Positions 1 through 8,200 of a stretch of DNA of 12,744 nt are shown here, in pieces. The stretch's first letter is position 1, and every line of letters begins with the position of its first letter. Made by a program: the position numbers and the translations under genes. Location: contig CAMLRJ010000046.1 in the NCBI GenBank assembly GCA_946482345.1, forward strand, positions 1 through 12,744, given 5' to 3'. The notes under the pieces are model-generated. The model saw only the letters and a program-made list of their open reading frames with translations. It was not told where the DNA came from and searched no databases. This DNA comes from an uncultured Cellvibrio sp. GTDB taxonomy: Bacteria > Pseudomonadota > Gammaproteobacteria > Pseudomonadales > Cellvibrionaceae.

Positions 1-1
1 T

Positions 2-1000
2 ACTATAGATGCGATTGGAATCATAATCGATTTTGAAAAAACCAGATTAAGACTTGAAAATTCAACAACTGAAAAGGATTTAATCTGGCACTTACGAGAT
101 TACACATACCGCAGACAGAATACTCAGTTAAAAATTCCTCTTGGTCCAAGTCAGATTGAATGGATAATTTCAACTTTCCGAAAAGTTTGGCCTGCAACAC
201 CATTCACGCGAGCATCAGGCGACAGAAATCCTTCAGACGCTAGCAGTTACATTTTCCACTTAATACAGGTACTTGGTCATTTTATAGATGAAAATGCAAT
301 TAATTCTGTAATCAAGTTGAAAAATGCAGAACCAGATGGGTATACAGAAATAATAAAATCAACAGCAGTTGAACAAAGGCAAAAACTTGTGGAAGCGACG
401 TATCAAACGTCCACCATAAAAGAAATCAAGGCAGTTATTTCTGATGCAGCACCTGTATCTGTGTCGGACTTGCAAGAAATTATGCTCGAAGAATTGGAAA
501 TCGTTCAAAGTCTCGTTGATAGCAATGATATCGATTCATGGAGAGGTTTTTTTGATGATGAAGGAATTCCCTATGAAGAAGAAAGGTGCAGCGACTATCT
601 GATTGGATTACTACGTCAAGAAGTTGCTGATTATATTGAGCTTACTCCTGAAACTCATGTGGCTAACGATAAAGAAGTCGATTTTACATGCTCAACAAGC
701 AAACTCCGATTACCAATTGAAGTGAAAGGTCAATGGCATAAAGAATTGTGGACTGCAGCTGATTCACAGCTTGATCGACTTTATGCTAAGGATTGGCGCG
801 CAGAAAAAAGAGGGATTTATCTGGTACTTTGGTTTGGAAATCAGGTACCTTCAAATAAAAAGTTAAAGGGCAAAAACGGTCTATATCCTAAAACGCCTAA
901 CGAACTGAAAGAGATGCTAATTGCTAACAACCAATGTACAAAGGATGGCCGAGTTGCTGTTTTTGTTTTAGATATTGATAGATCAAAACCAGAAAGCTAA
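2..1000 (+). CDS. C-terminal part of a large protein ending in a PD-(D/E)XK nuclease-like domain (5' truncated)
   Basis: The reading frame is open from the first bases of the window to the TAA at 998-1000, so the 332 residues visible are the end of a longer protein; an internal TTG at 317 is probably not the true start. Visible order: a helical stretch containing GDRNPSDAS (about 224-250), more helices, then a nuclease-like domain. In that domain an aspartate in EVDF (codon at 680) is followed by IEVKGQWHKELW, with the E codon at 719 and the K codon at 725, giving the D-x(n)-E-x-K pattern of PD-(D/E)XK enzymes. It continues with RGIYLVLWFG and ends with a VAVFVLDID strand. From memory of the family, the same GDRNP, EIK-(N/G)-x-(H/Y)-x-(D/E)LW and GIYLVFWFG blocks close large bacterial proteins, some with NTPase domains, thought to act in anti-phage defence. 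The family link is recall and the defence role is inference. The N-terminal domains lie outside the window. Confidence 0.8.
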   Translation, partial: TIDAIGIIIDFEKTRLRLENSTTEKDLIWHLRDYTYRRQNTQLKIPLGPSQIEWIISTFRKVWPATPFTRASGDRNPSDASSYIFHLIQVLGHFIDENAINSVIKLKNAEPDGYTEIIKSTAVEQRQKLVEATYQTSTIKEIKAVISDAAPVSVSDLQEIMLEELEIVQSLVDSNDIDSWRGFFDDEGIPYEEERCSDYLIGLLRQEVADYIELTPETHVANDKEVDFTCSTSKLRLPIEVKGQWHKELWTAADSQLDRLYAKDWRAEKRGIYLVLWFGNQVPSNKKLKGKNGLYPKTPNELKEMLIANNQCTKDGRVAVFVLDIDRSKPES

Positions 1001-1002
1001 TA

Positions 1003-1032
1003 ATTATTAGAAATTGTCGCAATTTCAATAAT
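1003..1032 (+). other. A/T-rich stem-loop just after the truncated nuclease gene
   Basis: Two nucleotides after the stop, GAAATTG (1010-1016) and CAATTTC (1020-1026) pair around a TCG loop. ATTATT (1003-1008) and AATAAT (1027-1032) extend the stem past one unpaired A at 1009, giving 13 pairs in total. No T run follows, so it is not a textbook intrinsic terminator. It may protect or attenuate the upstream transcript, or mark the edge of the next gene's leader. Confidence 0.45.
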
Positions 1033-1074
1033 CGCGCCATAACTGCGCCAATCCATAAAGGAATCACGCCAATT

Positions 1075-1359
1075 ATGAACTCCAATCACTCAACAATATC
1101 GCCTGAATTCAATGGCATACAAAATCCACTCCGCCTAATCTGGCGAGATCTAATCAAAAACACTGTACGCGAAATTGTACTGGACAAAATTTACGACCCA
1201 TCAAAATTTATTGAAAAATCGATACAAGATGTTGTGCCTGATAAAGATCAGCAAAATCTCAAAGCATTAATTATTGATGAATTGCGTCGTTTGCATGAAG
1301 GTGTTCTTTCTCGCTATGGACTGAAGCCTTCGGAATTTGAGAGTTGGAAAAATCTGTAA
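1075..1359 (+). CDS. Small protein of unknown function (94 aa)
   Basis: I do not recognise this gene. ATG 1075 is preceded by AAAGGA (1057-1062), an acceptable but distant ribosome binding site. The protein is soluble and mainly helical by eye, with no signal peptide, membrane segment or metal site. A charged helical middle (DKDQQNLKALIIDELRR) leads to a C-terminus with HEGVLSRYGLKPSEFESW. That segment has the look of a conserved tail (H-E-x4-RYGLKPSEF-x2-W) rather than random sequence. It lies 74 nt after the truncated nuclease gene on the same strand, so it could be an accessory gene of that system, but the hairpin between them and its own ribosome binding site also allow independent expression. 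It could be a remnant of a larger protein. Being a gene is fairly likely; function is unknown. Confidence 0.55.
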   Translation: MNSNHSTISPEFNGIQNPLRLIWRDLIKNTVREIVLDKIYDPSKFIEKSIQDVVPDKDQQNLKALIIDELRRLHEGVLSRYGLKPSEFESWKNL

Positions 1360-1388
1360 TGTGATAAAAATGATGGCGCACGCAGCAA

Positions 1389-1471
1389 GTAGCCCGTATA
1401 GAGTGCAACGTAATGCGGGTTGTTTTTAAATCCCAAAAGCCCCGCATTTCGCTTTGCTTCATACGGGCTAC
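1389..1471. repeat. REPIN: two inverted REP units with GTAG heads
   Basis: The left unit (1389-1419) and the reverse complement of the right unit (1441-1471) are both 31 nt. They share GTAGCCCGTAT at the start and AATGCGGG at the end, with 24 of 31 positions identical; the middle loops differ. Each unit is a GTAG head followed by its own imperfect palindrome (CCCGTAT...ATGCGGG). The two units face each other across a 21-nt spacer. GTAG-headed imperfect palindromes in inverted pairs are the hallmark of REPINs, non-autonomous elements moved by RAYT transposases (the IS200/IS605-related TnpA-REP family). No RAYT gene is in this window. The location, between two genes and next to an effector island, is typical. 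Confidence 0.8.
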
Positions 1472-1565
1472 AAAATCAAAACTGTTTCATATGAATTGAA
1501 AAAAGAAAATTTTGGCGCCATTCTTTTTGTCATTTATTTGAAGTACTAAACGCAAACTTATCTGC

Positions 1566-1582
1566 AGGCTTTTAATAAGCCT
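1566..1582. other. Small hairpin upstream of vgrG
   Basis: AGGCTT (1566-1571) pairs with AAGCCT (1577-1582) around a TTAAT loop. There is no following T run, so a terminator function is weak. It might instead be a structured leader element or the remnant of an older terminator. Confidence 0.3.
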
Positions 1583-1695
1583 AACCTGTCACACTTCCCG
1601 TCATCGCTATTTTATTTACTGCCAACAGAATCGCTAGAATGGCGCTCACCTTCAAGGAGCGGATTATCTGTTACCAGATCAACCTGTACTATTCG

Positions 1696-1720
1696 TTCAA
1701 TTGATTCAATTGAAAGGAGA
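1696..1720 (+). promoter_or_regulatory. Strong vgrG ribosome binding site next to tandem TTCAATTGA repeats
   Basis: AAGGAGA at 1714-1720 lies six bases before GTG 1727, an excellent Shine-Dalgarno that decides the GTG start. Directly upstream, TTCAATTGA occurs twice in tandem (1696-1704 and 1705-1713), each containing the palindrome TCAATTGA. The tandem copies could be a protein binding site or could fold over the ribosome binding site; this is a suggestion only. Confidence 0.6.
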
Positions 1721-1726
1721 TTTTTT

Positions 1727-3871
1727 GTGAGCAACCTCCTTGATAGCGTTTTCAAACACACACAAGACAATCGATTTATGCATGTGGAGTCAGCCATGGG
1801 AAAAGATCTTTTCCTGTTGCGGCGTTTGCAGGTAAAGGAATCTTTTTCACAGCTATTTTCCATTCATGTTGATTTGCTTTCGCATAATGACAATATCGCT
1901 CCTGAAGATATTATCGGTAGTCATCTTGCTTTATTCATTGATGCCAATGGCCAGTCGCGCCCATTCAACGGTTTTGTCAAAAGTTTTATTCGCACCGGGA
2001 TGGAAAAACACAGATTCTATGGCTACAAAGCCGAATTGGTGCCCTGGTTTTGGTTTCTGGATAAACGTACCAACTGTCGTGTTTTTCAAAACCAAACGGT
2101 TCAAACCATTATTGAAACTTTATTTACCGAATTGGGATTTCACGATTTCAAATTTACCTTGCTGGAAACTCACCAACCTCTTGAATATTGCGTGCAATAT
2201 CAGGAATCCGATTTTGCGTTTATCAGTCGCTTGCTGGAACAGGAAGGTATGTTCTACTTTTTTGAGCATCAGACAGACAAACATATTCTGCAAATTGTTG
2301 ATAACTCGGATTCATTTGTATTTCTTGAGGAAAGCACCATAGAACACGGTTCCGGTAGCAGGAAAAAATCCTATTTCAATCAATGGCAACACCAGTTCCA
2401 ATATTGTTCGGGCGCTTTTGTACAAACGGATTACAATTTTGAAAATGCCAGCATGTCTTTACTCACGCAAACACCCACATCTATTAAATTGGCAAATAAT
2501 AGCGCGTTGGAACGTTTTGAATTTCCCGGCAATTACTCGGAAACCCAGCGCGGACAAAACCTGACTCGCATTCGTATGCAACAGGAAGAAGCGAGATATC
2601 AATCAATTCAGGCTAACAGCAATATTCACAGCCTGGCAGTTGGTAAAAAATTTAAACTCCTGTCAGATGAAGCGATTGCGGATAATCGAAAGAATTTTTT
2701 TATAGCCGAAATCATTCATGAAGCTTTTGAATCCAGCTATCTGAATGATGCAAAAAAAGAAGAAAACAAACCAAAATATCAAAATCAATGCGTGTGTTTT
2801 CCTGAAGGCAGTATTTATCGTCCACCCACAATAACCCGCAAACCCAGAATAGATGGCGTGCAAACGGCTGTGGTTGTGGGTAAATCAGGCGACGAAATTT
2901 ATACCGATAAATATGGCCGCATTAAATTGCAATTTCACTGGGACAGATACGGCAAAAAAAATGAAACCAGTTCTTGCTGGGTACGTGTTGCCACCCTGTG
3001 GGCTGGTAATAAATGGGGGACACTGAATATTCCGCGTGTTGGTCAGGAAGTCGTTGTAACTTTTGTGAATGGAGATCCTGATCAACCATTGGTGATCGGC
3101 AGTGTTTACAACAGTACTCATATGCCGCCAGTGAGTTTGCCGGAAGGAAAAAATTATGCAGGCATGAAATCGCGCTCTGTGAAAGGTGATGGAGGAAGTG
3201 CCAATGAACTTTCACTCGATGATTCAGGCAGTGGCGAACAAATAAAACTTCACGCGAAAAAAGATTACAACACAACCGTTGGCAATAATCTGACTTCATC
3301 TGTGACTGCAGATGCCACTTACAATGTTGATGGTAATTCATCGTCAACCGTCAAAGGCAATAGCACTGCCAGCGTAATGGGAAATTCGAGTTCGTCAGTT
3401 CAGGGAAACCATGACTATTCAGTGAAAGGTAATCGCACTGGAACTGTGTCAGGTGATTTAACGGAAAATACTTCCGGCAAAGCAGAGAAAACAATTGGTG
3501 CAACTGAACTGCGCAATATTGGCAGCAACCAGACATTAATTATTGGCGCTAATCAGGAAGCCAATATCGCAGCGAACCAAAAAATTACTGTGGGTGCAAA
3601 TCAGGAAACTATTGTGAGCGGCAATCAAAATATGAATGTCACAGGGGCCCAGGAAATTACGGCGCTTTCACACAATCTTGTCATTACCAATGCATCAACA
3701 ACGTCAGCACTTAATGTTTCTATTACGGGAACCAGCAGTATTAATTTAACAGCTGCCGGTGCAACCATCTCTATGGATGGCTCAGGTATTACGCTGTCAA
3801 AGGGTGCCAGCTCGATCAAAATTACTGATGCCAGTGTCAGTATCAGCGCGCCGATAATTAACTTGAATTAA
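1727..3871 (+). CDS. vgrG: Type VI secretion spike protein VgrG (TssI)
   Basis: VgrG is the trimeric spike at the tip of the T6SS tube. It resembles phage gp27 and gp5 joined together, and carries effectors out of the cell. The 714-aa product has the expected order. A gp27-like base region (about 1-380) includes EYCVQYQESDFAFISRLLEQ followed by EGMFYFFEH, a family signature. A gp5-like OB fold (about 395-465) contains GRIKLQFHWDRYG, CWVRVATLWAG, GTLNIPRVGQEVVVTFVNGD and PLVIGSVYN. A repetitive needle (about 520-714), rich in short GN and AN repeats, ends in SAPIINLN. There is no extra C-terminal enzyme domain, so this is a canonical spike rather than a specialised effector VgrG. The start is GTG with a strong ribosome binding site. 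It is the first gene of the effector operon and is followed 23 nt later by the adaptor candidate. No core T6SS structural genes are in the window, so this is an orphan vgrG cluster. Confidence 0.96.
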   Translation: MSNLLDSVFKHTQDNRFMHVESAMGKDLFLLRRLQVKESFSQLFSIHVDLLSHNDNIAPEDIIGSHLALFIDANGQSRPFNGFVKSFIRTGMEKHRFYGYKAELVPWFWFLDKRTNCRVFQNQTVQTIIETLFTELGFHDFKFTLLETHQPLEYCVQYQESDFAFISRLLEQEGMFYFFEHQTDKHILQIVDNSDSFVFLEESTIEHGSGSRKKSYFNQWQHQFQYCSGAFVQTDYNFENASMSLLTQTPTSIKLANNSALERFEFPGNYSETQRGQNLTRIRMQQEEARYQSIQANSNIHSLAVGKKFKLLSDEAIADNRKNFFIAEIIHEAFESSYLNDAKKEENKPKYQNQCVCFPEGSIYRPPTITRKPRIDGVQTAVVVGKSGDEIYTDKYGRIKLQFHWDRYGKKNETSSCWVRVATLWAGNKWGTLNIPRVGQEVVVTFVNGDPDQPLVIGSVYNSTHMPPVSLPEGKNYAGMKSRSVKGDGGSANELSLDDSGSGEQIKLHAKKDYNTTVGNNLTSSVTADATYNVDGNSSSTVKGNSTASVMGNSSSSVQGNHDYSVKGNRTGTVSGDLTENTSGKAEKTIGATELRNIGSNQTLIIGANQEANIAANQKITVGANQETIVSGNQNMNVTGAQEITALSHNLVITNASTTSALNVSITGTSSINLTAAGATISMDGSGITLSKGASSIKITDASVSISAPIINLN

Positions 3872-3894
3872 TTCAGCTTATAGAAAAAAGAATC

Positions 3895-5214
3895 ATGAGT
3901 GAGGCCAATCCGATCCAGCGTGAAATGGAAAAGCTGGATGAACAATGGGAAGAATTTATCAGCAGCAAGTTACCCCTGTTGCGCTGGCATTTTTCACCTG
4001 ATGATATTCAACTGGGATTGGGATTTATCAAAACCAAAGAACAACTGGATGAAAAAAATCCGGAGCTGTTTATTCATCTACACACTGAATTTATTTCCGC
4101 CGAAACCTACAGCTACGCTCTGGCAGAAGAAATGAACCAGATGATTGCTGAAGGCATTGCCGATGCAGAATTGGAAGAAATTGAAACAGAATCACCCGCC
4201 AATCAAACACATGATTGGCATAAACCGGATTTAAGTGATTGCCGCACAGGGTACAACGCCCTCTTCCGCAGTTGCGTACATGCACTGCAAGCATTTGAAG
4301 ATTATGTGCATTATCTGGTGATTGTTATTACACCTTCCGCCATTAAACATCATCAGCAATATACTGATTGGTGGAGCAAGTGTTGCGAAATCAATGCGCG
4401 TTATCGTTGGCCTGCGAATTTAAAACTGGTTTTTTTTGACATAGAAAAAGAATCGTCACTGGCGCAACTCGCACGCGAAAATCCGCAGCATATGTGCAGC
4501 CTCAATGCAGCGGTAGACATGAATGCTGCAATAGCAGCTGTATTACAAAAAGCTGACGATGGCTCACCGGGCGCTACCTTTCGCAAACTCACTGTTGATT
4601 TACAAAAATCCATAGGCAAGCAAGATCGCTCACAGATGGAAAAACTGTCTGCTGCTGCAATTGTATTGGCAGAACAACATCAATGGTTTGATATGTGGGT
4701 GGTGACATTGCTGACGCGTGCAGCCGGTTATTTGGGTTTACAAATTTATGACTTGGCATTAGCGGATTATCGCCACGCACAAATTATTGCAGCACAAGGC
4801 GAACAGATGAATATTCCCGGTTGCAACAAGTTGCAACTGCAAGCACTGATTTGCGAAGGCACCTGTTTGTTTAGCGTCAATCGTTTTGAAGAAGCAGCCG
4901 TTGCTTACAGCAAGGGCGCACAACTGGCCGACATACAACAGGATTTTTTAATGACACTCGAAGGCTGGCGCATGGCCAGTTTTTGTATGGAACGTGCGAA
5001 GGACAAAAAAATTGCCTGGGAATATGGCATAAAAGCCCTGGATACCGGCAGCAAAATGGACGCACAACAACGCGCCTGTTCAACTTTGCCTTTTCTTGCA
5101 CAAGCACTCTTGCGATTAAGCCCCAATAAAGAAATCGATCAACATATCAAACAACGTTTTAATGAATTACTCGGCGAGGATTGGCAGCAACAACTTGAGG
5201 CCATGACATGCTGA
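3895..5214 (+). CDS. Candidate T6SS effector-loading protein with TPR-like repeats (439 aa)
   Basis: I do not recognise a named family. The N-terminal half (about 1-230) looks alpha/beta, with predicted strands such as YLVIVITPSAI and NLKLVFFDIE and many tryptophans and histidines. The C-terminal half (about 245-425) is all helical and reads as degenerate TPR-type helix pairs, for example GLQIYDLALADYRHAQ, RFEEAAVAYSKGAQLA and KIAWEYGIKALDTGSKM. There is no signal peptide or membrane segment, so it should be cytosolic. It sits between vgrG (23 nt away) and rhs, overlapping rhs by 7 nt (ATGCTGA, 5208-5214), so the two are probably translated in a coupled way. Genes in this position commonly encode adaptors or chaperones that load a PAAR or Rhs effector onto its VgrG (DUF4123/Tap, EagR and DUF2169 are known examples). 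This protein does not look like any of those three to me. The adaptor role is inferred from position and architecture. The ribosome binding site is weak (GAAAAAAG). Confidence 0.75.
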   Translation: MSEANPIQREMEKLDEQWEEFISSKLPLLRWHFSPDDIQLGLGFIKTKEQLDEKNPELFIHLHTEFISAETYSYALAEEMNQMIAEGIADAELEEIETESPANQTHDWHKPDLSDCRTGYNALFRSCVHALQAFEDYVHYLVIVITPSAIKHHQQYTDWWSKCCEINARYRWPANLKLVFFDIEKESSLAQLARENPQHMCSLNAAVDMNAAIAAVLQKADDGSPGATFRKLTVDLQKSIGKQDRSQMEKLSAAAIVLAEQHQWFDMWVVTLLTRAAGYLGLQIYDLALADYRHAQIIAAQGEQMNIPGCNKLQLQALICEGTCLFSVNRFEEAAVAYSKGAQLADIQQDFLMTLEGWRMASFCMERAKDKKIAWEYGIKALDTGSKMDAQQRACSTLPFLAQALLRLSPNKEIDQHIKQRFNELLGEDWQQQLEAMTC

Positions 5215-8200
5215 TCAGTAAACATTTTGATCCCGTCATTGGAATTGATATTCACATACTGGTGATTCCACCTGCTGGCCCTGTACCTATTCCACATCCG
5301 CACATCTCACTGGTTTTTGATGTTATTGATTATGTTCCTGTTCTCGGTTCAACCGTAAAAGTCGGTGGCCTGCCACGTTCAACAGCAGGTACCGCAGGCA
5401 AACCCATTCCACATATTCCGATGGGCGGCCCTTTTTCAAAACCGCCCATGAATGAAGATGAAATTTTTATGGGCAGCACCACAGTGCTTGCCGATGGTGG
5501 CCCTTTAAGCTTCACAGCCTTGCCTTCATTAAGTTGTCACGACATTGGTTTAATTGCGCCTCCGCGAAAAAAGAAACCGAAAAAATCGTTTGGCATGTTG
5601 TTGCCGACCAGCATGGTGATGTCGATTCCACTCGGCATGCCGGTGATGGTAGGAGGCCCACCCACCATCGACATGATGGCATTGGCCATGACTGCCGGTT
5701 TTGCAGCACTGGGAAAAGCATTTAAAAAATTGCGCAAAATGCAAAAGAAAAGCAAACGCTTCAAAAAAATGTCGGATGCTATTCATAGTCGCGCAAAAAA
5801 AGCCATGGACAAATTGGGCGTACCACCGAATATACGCAACAAAGTTCACAAAGGTATTTGCACTGTGACAGGTCACCCGGTAGATGTTGCCACCGGAAAA
5901 ATGTTTACGGATCACGTCGATTTTTCATTGCCAGGGCCACTGCCTTTGGTGTGGGAACGAACCTGGTACAGCACCTCTGTTTATGATGGCCCACTGGGTC
6001 ACGGCTGGCATCACAGTTACGATTTGAAATTGTGTGAAATGGATAATGCTGTCGGAATACGTTTGGCAGATGGCAGATCCGTTGCATTTCCCGCATTGGA
6101 TATTAACGAAACCAGTTTTAATCGTCAGGAACGCATGACACTCTTTCGCGACGAAGAAGGTTATGCGTTGGATACCAGCGATAAAAAACGTTATCGATTT
6201 TCACCATTCAATGGCGATAAAGAAAATCAACTGCTGACCTCACTTTCGCAAACCACCAACGGCGCAGCGATTCGTTTTTTTTACAACGAAAAAGGACAAT
6301 TGCATCACATCATTGATAGTGGTAATCGGCCTATTCGTATCACCTACACCGAAGAAGAACGTATCCACCAGATTTATTTACCCGAACCGCAACCCAACAT
6401 TACACGCGATCACACCAATCCAACTTTTTTCTGCGCGATTGAACACCACTACCGCAATGGCATGTTGGTTCGCGTGGATGATGCACTGCAACAACCTTTG
6501 CATTATCACTACGATAATAAATTATTGATTAAAGAAACTTTCCGCAGCGGTCTCAGTTTTTATTTTGAATACGACAAACGCGATCACCATGCCCGTTGTT
6601 TAAGAACCTGGGGTGATGAGGGTATTTATTATCGCGATATTCGTTACGACACTGAAAATAATATTACCTGGGTGAAAAATTCTTTAGGCCATGTGACCAC
6701 TTATTATCACAATGGTGTGTTACCACATAAAGTAATTAATCCGCTTGGTCATGAAAGTCATACGGAATATAACGAATATTCAGACATTATTTGTGAGACC
6801 AATGAGCTGGGTTACAAAAATCAGTTTGTGTTTGATGAGAGGGGAAATAAAACCAAACTTGTCAGCGCTGATGGTTCGAGCATTAGTCTTGCTTACGATG
6901 AAAAAGATAATGTGATTGAGGTTACGGACAAACTTGGAAACCCATGGCGTTATCTTTACAACGAGCACGGCGAATTAATAAGTAAAACCGATCCGCTTAA
7001 CTACCGAATCATTTATCACCATCAAGAGGGTTTGCTACGAACGATTACCGATAGTGCCGGTACAGTAGTACAACTCAGTTACGATCAAAACGCCAATCTG
7101 GTGACGATTGCTGATGGAAAAAGTGATCAGCTTGTTCATCAGTATGATGCATTGGGTAACTTGCTTGGCATTCGGGATAGTCGCAATAACATCAGGCGTT
7201 TTTATTACGACAAATTAAAACGAGTTATAGGTATTGATGAAGCTGATGGCAACCGCCGCTCATTCCGCTACGATGCAGGCGACAACATCATTTATGCGAA
7301 AGATCAGCAGTACGAAGTCGTCATGGAATATGTCGGCATGGGCAGACTGGCTTTACGCACACAGGCAGGCACCACCATTCGTTTTGAATACAATCGCGAA
7401 GAGCAAATCACTTCCATCATTAACGAGCATGGTCGTGTTTACCAATATGAATGGGATGCAAATGAAGAACTGATTCGTGAATCCGGATTTGATGGACTTA
7501 TTCGTGAATTTATTAAAGATGCTGCAGGTCGCACTGTAGGTATCAATCGTCCTGATTCGCGTTACACTTTATTTCATTACGATAATCTTGATCGTCTCAT
7601 TCAAGCGCGTCACAGCGACGGCGCTCTCACAACGTTTAAATATCGCAAAGACGATGAGCTGATTGAAGCCAGTAATAATGCCATCACTTTGCGTTGGGAA
7701 CTGGATGCCGTTGGACAAATTCTGAAAGAGTTTCAAGGTGAAAATTGGGTAGCATCTGAATATGATGCTCGCGGTCTACGTACCCGCATTACTTCATCGC
7801 TCGGACTTGATCAAACGATTACCCGCAATATCCAAGGCGATGCCATCAAAATTTCCACCGCCAATAATCAATTCGAAGCATTGTTTGAACGCGATCAGCA
7901 AGGCCTTGAAATCCAGCGCAGTTTGCCTGGAGGTATTCGCAGCAAATGGACGCGCGATAAACTGGGTCGCCCCATCAAACATGAAATTTTCAGTGGAAAA
8001 AATTCGCACAGCAGTAAAACTTATTTGTGGGGACTGAATAATCGATTACTCAAATTGATCGATTCATTTAATCGCGAAACCGTTTTCCAACATGATGTTT
8101 CCGGTAATTTAATTTCAGCTCGCTACAGTGACAACAACTTCGAGCTGCGCATGCCGGATGCTGTAGGCAACCTTTTCAAATCCATTCCCTGTAACGACCG

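Larger units (their letters stand above)
1360..1726. other. Non-coding region between the 94-aa gene and the T6SS operon
   Basis: This 367-nt stretch contains no convincing gene. It holds the REPIN at 1389-1471, a hairpin at 1566-1582 and the leader of vgrG with its ribosome binding site at 1714-1720. I found no strong sigma-70 promoter. The best -10-like hexamer is TAGAAT around 1635, but the hexamer 17 nt upstream of it is poor. No sigma-54 (GG-N10-GC) site is visible. Confidence 0.6.

Noticed and set aside
317..1000. Treating TTG 317 as the start of a 227-aa gene
   Set aside because: The frame is open without a stop back to the window edge, the upstream residues match the same family pattern (GDRNPSDAS), and no ribosome binding site precedes TTG 317.
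1033..1070. Repeated GCGCCA words that might be a small repeat array
   Set aside because: There are only two exact copies and one weaker one, with no regular spacing; not a CRISPR or iteron array.
1512..1530. Possible sigma-54 promoter (TTGGCGCC) upstream of vgrG, as seen for some T6SS operons
   Set aside because: The GG is not followed after 10 nt by GC; the second element is missing.
1612..1863. Open frame of about 83 codons on the minus strand across the vgrG start
   Set aside because: It covers the vgrG leader, ribosome binding site and first codons, and its product is basic and featureless.
5550..5915. Open frame of about 121 codons on the minus strand within the rhs N-terminal region
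   Set aside because: It lies wholly opposite a clear PAAR-Rhs coding sequence, has a histidine/phenylalanine-rich odd composition and no recognisable domain; it is a shadow of the real gene.
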